Shown piece by piece: positions 6,177 to 7,584 of a stretch of DNA of 7,584 nt; position 1 is the first letter of the stretch; every line of letters begins with the position of its first letter. The DNA comes from CAVDWX01 sp963612735. GTDB taxonomy: Bacteria > Bacillota_I > Bacilli_A > RFN20 > CAG-826. The position numbers and the translations under genes were made by a program. The notes under the pieces are model-generated. The model saw only the letters and a list, made by a program, of their open reading frames with translations. It was not told where the DNA came from and made no database searches. The DNA lies in assembly GCA_963612735.1 (NCBI GenBank), contig CAVDWX010000025.1, positions 1 through 7,584 on the forward strand, read 5' to 3'.

Positions 6177-6908
6177 CTACCGTTCGCTATTTGACCAATG
6201 ACCATCCTTTTTACTACCTAAACGGAATAGTAAGCGATTGTCCTTTAGTTCTTTTACTATTTTTTTAACGCCCCCTAATGACAAATGACATTCTTGAGCG
6301 CATTTAACTAATGTCGCAGATGGATTATTTAATAAAAATTGTAAAACTAGGCGGTTGTTTTCTTTTAATTGTGTGGAAGACAAAAATTCTAAATTTCTTA
6401 AATTGACAGAATTAGGAATAAAAGCAAATGGTAACGTCACTAAAATACTATTAGAAGAAAAATTAAAAGCCTTAGTTGAATAAGCTTTAGTGATAACTGG
6501 GACTCCATGTCCACTTTGTTCGCCTAATCCCGATAAAAGGAGTATCTTAAATAACGATTCATTGACAGGAACACTTCTTCCATTAAAAAAATCATCTTTA
6601 CTAAGAGCATAAGGTATTTGCCCGTAAGAAATAACTTCTAATCGGTCATCATAAATATAAACTGCTGGAGGTATCATTGTTAACCAATCGTTATGAACAA
6701 CAGCGTTGACCCACGCTTCTCTAAAAGAAGCAAAATCAAATAAATTGATATCGATACGGTTTATACCGTTTATTTCACTTTTCGTAGCGTTTAGGCTCGA
6801 AACATAATCAAGAATGGAATAACACGCTTTTAAAATAGAACAATTGCCAAATTCGCTTCTTTCACATAATGAAGTCTTATCTTTACCTAGAAAACGAATA
6901 ACTTTCAT
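6177..6908 (-). CDS. C-terminal part of broken ATP-binding protein (GHKL-like domain plus winged helix)
   Basis: An open frame of 243 codons from the ATG at 6908. The same frame stays open back to 6968, encoding NNYNEFTQLAYLLSDNNNIS before the Met. That segment fits the linker of COG2865 proteins, so the ATG is an internal Met, and no ribosome site precedes it. Domains: a HATPase_c_4 (GHKL-like) region at about 5-170, with N-box REAWVNAVVHND at 63-74, DDRLEVISYG at 87-96 and glycine-rich GLGEQSGHGVP at 127-137. A winged helix at about 175-240 includes CAQECHLSLGGVKKIVKEL. The original protein was probably an ATP-binding, nucleic-acid-associated regulator of unknown target. It ends with TAG at 6177-6179. 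Alone it lacks the AlbA_2 domain, so it is probably not functional. Confidence 0.75.
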   Translation of the reverse strand: MKVIRFLGKDKTSLCERSEFGNCSILKACYSILDYVSSLNATKSEINGINRIDINLFDFASFREAWVNAVVHNDWLTMIPPAVYIYDDRLEVISYGQIPYALSKDDFFNGRSVPVNESLFKILLLSGLGEQSGHGVPVITKAYSTKAFNFSSNSILVTLPFAFIPNSVNLRNLEFLSSTQLKENNRLVLQFLLNNPSATLVKCAQECHLSLGGVKKIVKELKDNRLLFRLGSKKDGHWSNSER

Positions 6909-7488
6909 TGAAATATTATTATTATCACTTAATAAATACGCTAGTTGGGTGAATTCGTTATAGTTATTTTAGATTATAATTGATATAAAATTTGTCATCA
7001 TTTAGAGCGTGTACCCCATTAGTTTCAAAATAGGAAAACAAATATGAAAATTTTAAATTTTGATTAATTGAAGGATTAATTTTAAGAGAATCATAATTAT
7101 TAGACATCAGCACTCTTCTTAAGCCAAAGTTATCTAAAATATCATCTCTTGAAACATTTCGTATGTAATAGCGGTTATTATAACTATATGGGACATCACT
7201 ACCACATGCTGATAAGACTAAATATAAATTATTATTTTCATCAAATTCTTGATAAATTTTATAAGTGAATTGTGGGCTTACTAAATTAGCAATATGATCA
7301 CGAATATCTCTTAATGTTTTATCACTAACTTGTTTAAGTCCAATAACATCTCCTTTATCATTTACTCCAAAATAAACATTCCCTTTAAAATGTTTGTTTA
7401 ACATCGCTGTTAATGACTTAACACCTTTATCGAGTTGAAATAACGATTCTTTAAATTCTTGTATTTCGTTTTCATGACCAAGATTTAT
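6177..7488 (-). pseudogene. Frameshifted COG2865-type AlbA_2 / ATP-binding winged-helix gene
   Basis: The two frames at 6964-7518 and 6177-6968 together encode one protein of about 437 residues with the order AlbA_2, linker, GHKL-like ATPase, winged helix. They meet at an A-run (TTTT at 6967-6970 on the plus strand). One extra A there would turn the stop after NLK into NLKNNYNEFTQLAYLL and restore the whole protein. The probable native start (7486-7488) is ATA instead of ATG. Two independent lesions point to a decaying gene. A sequencing error in the homopolymer is the main alternative for the first lesion. Confidence 0.7.
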
Positions 7489-7518
7489 ATTATAAAACCT
7501 CCGCTTATTGTCTACCAA
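6964..7518 (-). CDS. N-terminal part of broken ATP-binding protein (Schlafen AlbA_2 domain)
   Basis: An open frame of 184 codons from a TTG at 7518. The recognisable protein begins near codon 11-18 (NLGHENEIQEFKES). An AlbA_2/Schlafen-type domain covers about residues 16-130: EFKES at 21-25, LTAMLNKHFKGNVYFGVNDK at 36-55, and YYIRNVSRDDIL in the second half. AlbA_2 domains are nucleic-acid-associated and are often followed by a GHKL ATPase and winged helix, which is what the next frame encodes. The TTG has no ribosome site. GGAGG (7498-7502) lies inside this frame, 9 nt before an ATA codon that matches the usual family start. The frame ends in TAA (6964-6966) in mid-protein. Confidence 0.7.
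   Translation of the reverse strand: MVDNKRRFYNINLGHENEIQEFKESLFQLDKGVKSLTAMLNKHFKGNVYFGVNDKGDVIGLKQVSDKTLRDIRDHIANLVSPQFTYKIYQEFDENNNLYLVLSACGSDVPYSYNNRYYIRNVSRDDILDNFGLRRVLMSNNYDSLKINPSINQNLKFSYLFSYFETNGVHALNDDKFYINYNLK
7498..7502 (-). promoter_or_regulatory. Ribosome binding site pointing at an ATA codon
   Basis: GGAGG on the minus strand lies 9 nt before ATA (7486-7488), at the expected N-terminus of the AlbA_2 protein. It implies that translation originally began there, not at the TTG at 7518. No convincing promoter was found between 7503 and 7584. Confidence 0.55.
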
Positions 7519-7584
7519 AAGTCTATTTTGATACCGTTTGCAATTTGTAGGTAACGTTATAAAAAGGAAAGTCTTACAATGTTA

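Noticed and set aside
6964..6972. Programmed +1 frameshift (AAA TAA C) joining the two halves of the AlbA_2 gene
   Set aside because: Skipping one base would restore the frame, but there is no slippery codon pair, upstream Shine-Dalgarno-like stimulator or downstream structure. A lost A in a homopolymer is simpler, and the odd start codon also suggests decay.
7543..7584. Promoter TTGTAA...TATAAC for the broken gene
   Set aside because: The spacer is only 12 nt and no better -35 is present; any real -35 may lie outside the window.
1..7584. CRISPR array, tRNA/rRNA genes, insertion sequence or transposase
   Set aside because: No spaced direct repeats, RNA-gene signatures or transposase motifs were seen on either strand.

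Overview
The window is AT-rich DNA, roughly one third G+C by eye. It has strong AGGAGG-type ribosome sites, tightly packed genes and only TAA/TAG stops. Trp is read from TGG and no gene is interrupted by TGA, so the standard code applies. Together with a lipoprotein-type ModA, this points to a low-GC Firmicute of the clostridial or erysipelotrichial kind, probably an anaerobe, rather than a Mycoplasma. No species can be named.

The core (1069-6048, minus strand) is one six-gene molybdenum operon. In transcription order it holds a MoeA-like molybdopterin-binding protein with a Cys-rich tail, moaC, a MOSC-MogA/MoaB fusion, modA, modB and modC. Gaps between genes are 14 nt or less, or the genes overlap, so transcription and translation look coupled. 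ModABC imports molybdate. MoaC works in cyclic pyranopterin monophosphate synthesis. The Mog domain adenylylates molybdopterin and the MoeA-like protein would insert molybdate. The MOSC domain suggests sulfur delivery to, or handling of, the cofactor. The radical-SAM partner MoaA, and MoaD/MoaE, are not in the window.

Upstream of the operon (6049-6176) is a 128-bp control region. It has an extended -10 promoter whose predicted start falls on or next to the moeA ATG, which lacks a usable ribosome site, so the mRNA may be leaderless. A perfect 19-bp inverted repeat overlaps the -35 box, and a (CG)5 tract abuts a second, longer inverted repeat.

Flanks: at 23-1072 on the plus strand lies an AAA-type ATPase with a C-terminal winged-helix domain. 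It is convergent with modC and the two overlap by 4 bp. At 6177-7518 on the minus strand lies a COG2865-type protein (AlbA_2 domain, GHKL-like ATP-binding domain, winged helix). It is split by what looks like a one-base loss in an A-run. Its ribosome site points at an ATA codon rather than a normal start, so the gene is probably a decaying pseudogene, unless the assembly is wrong.
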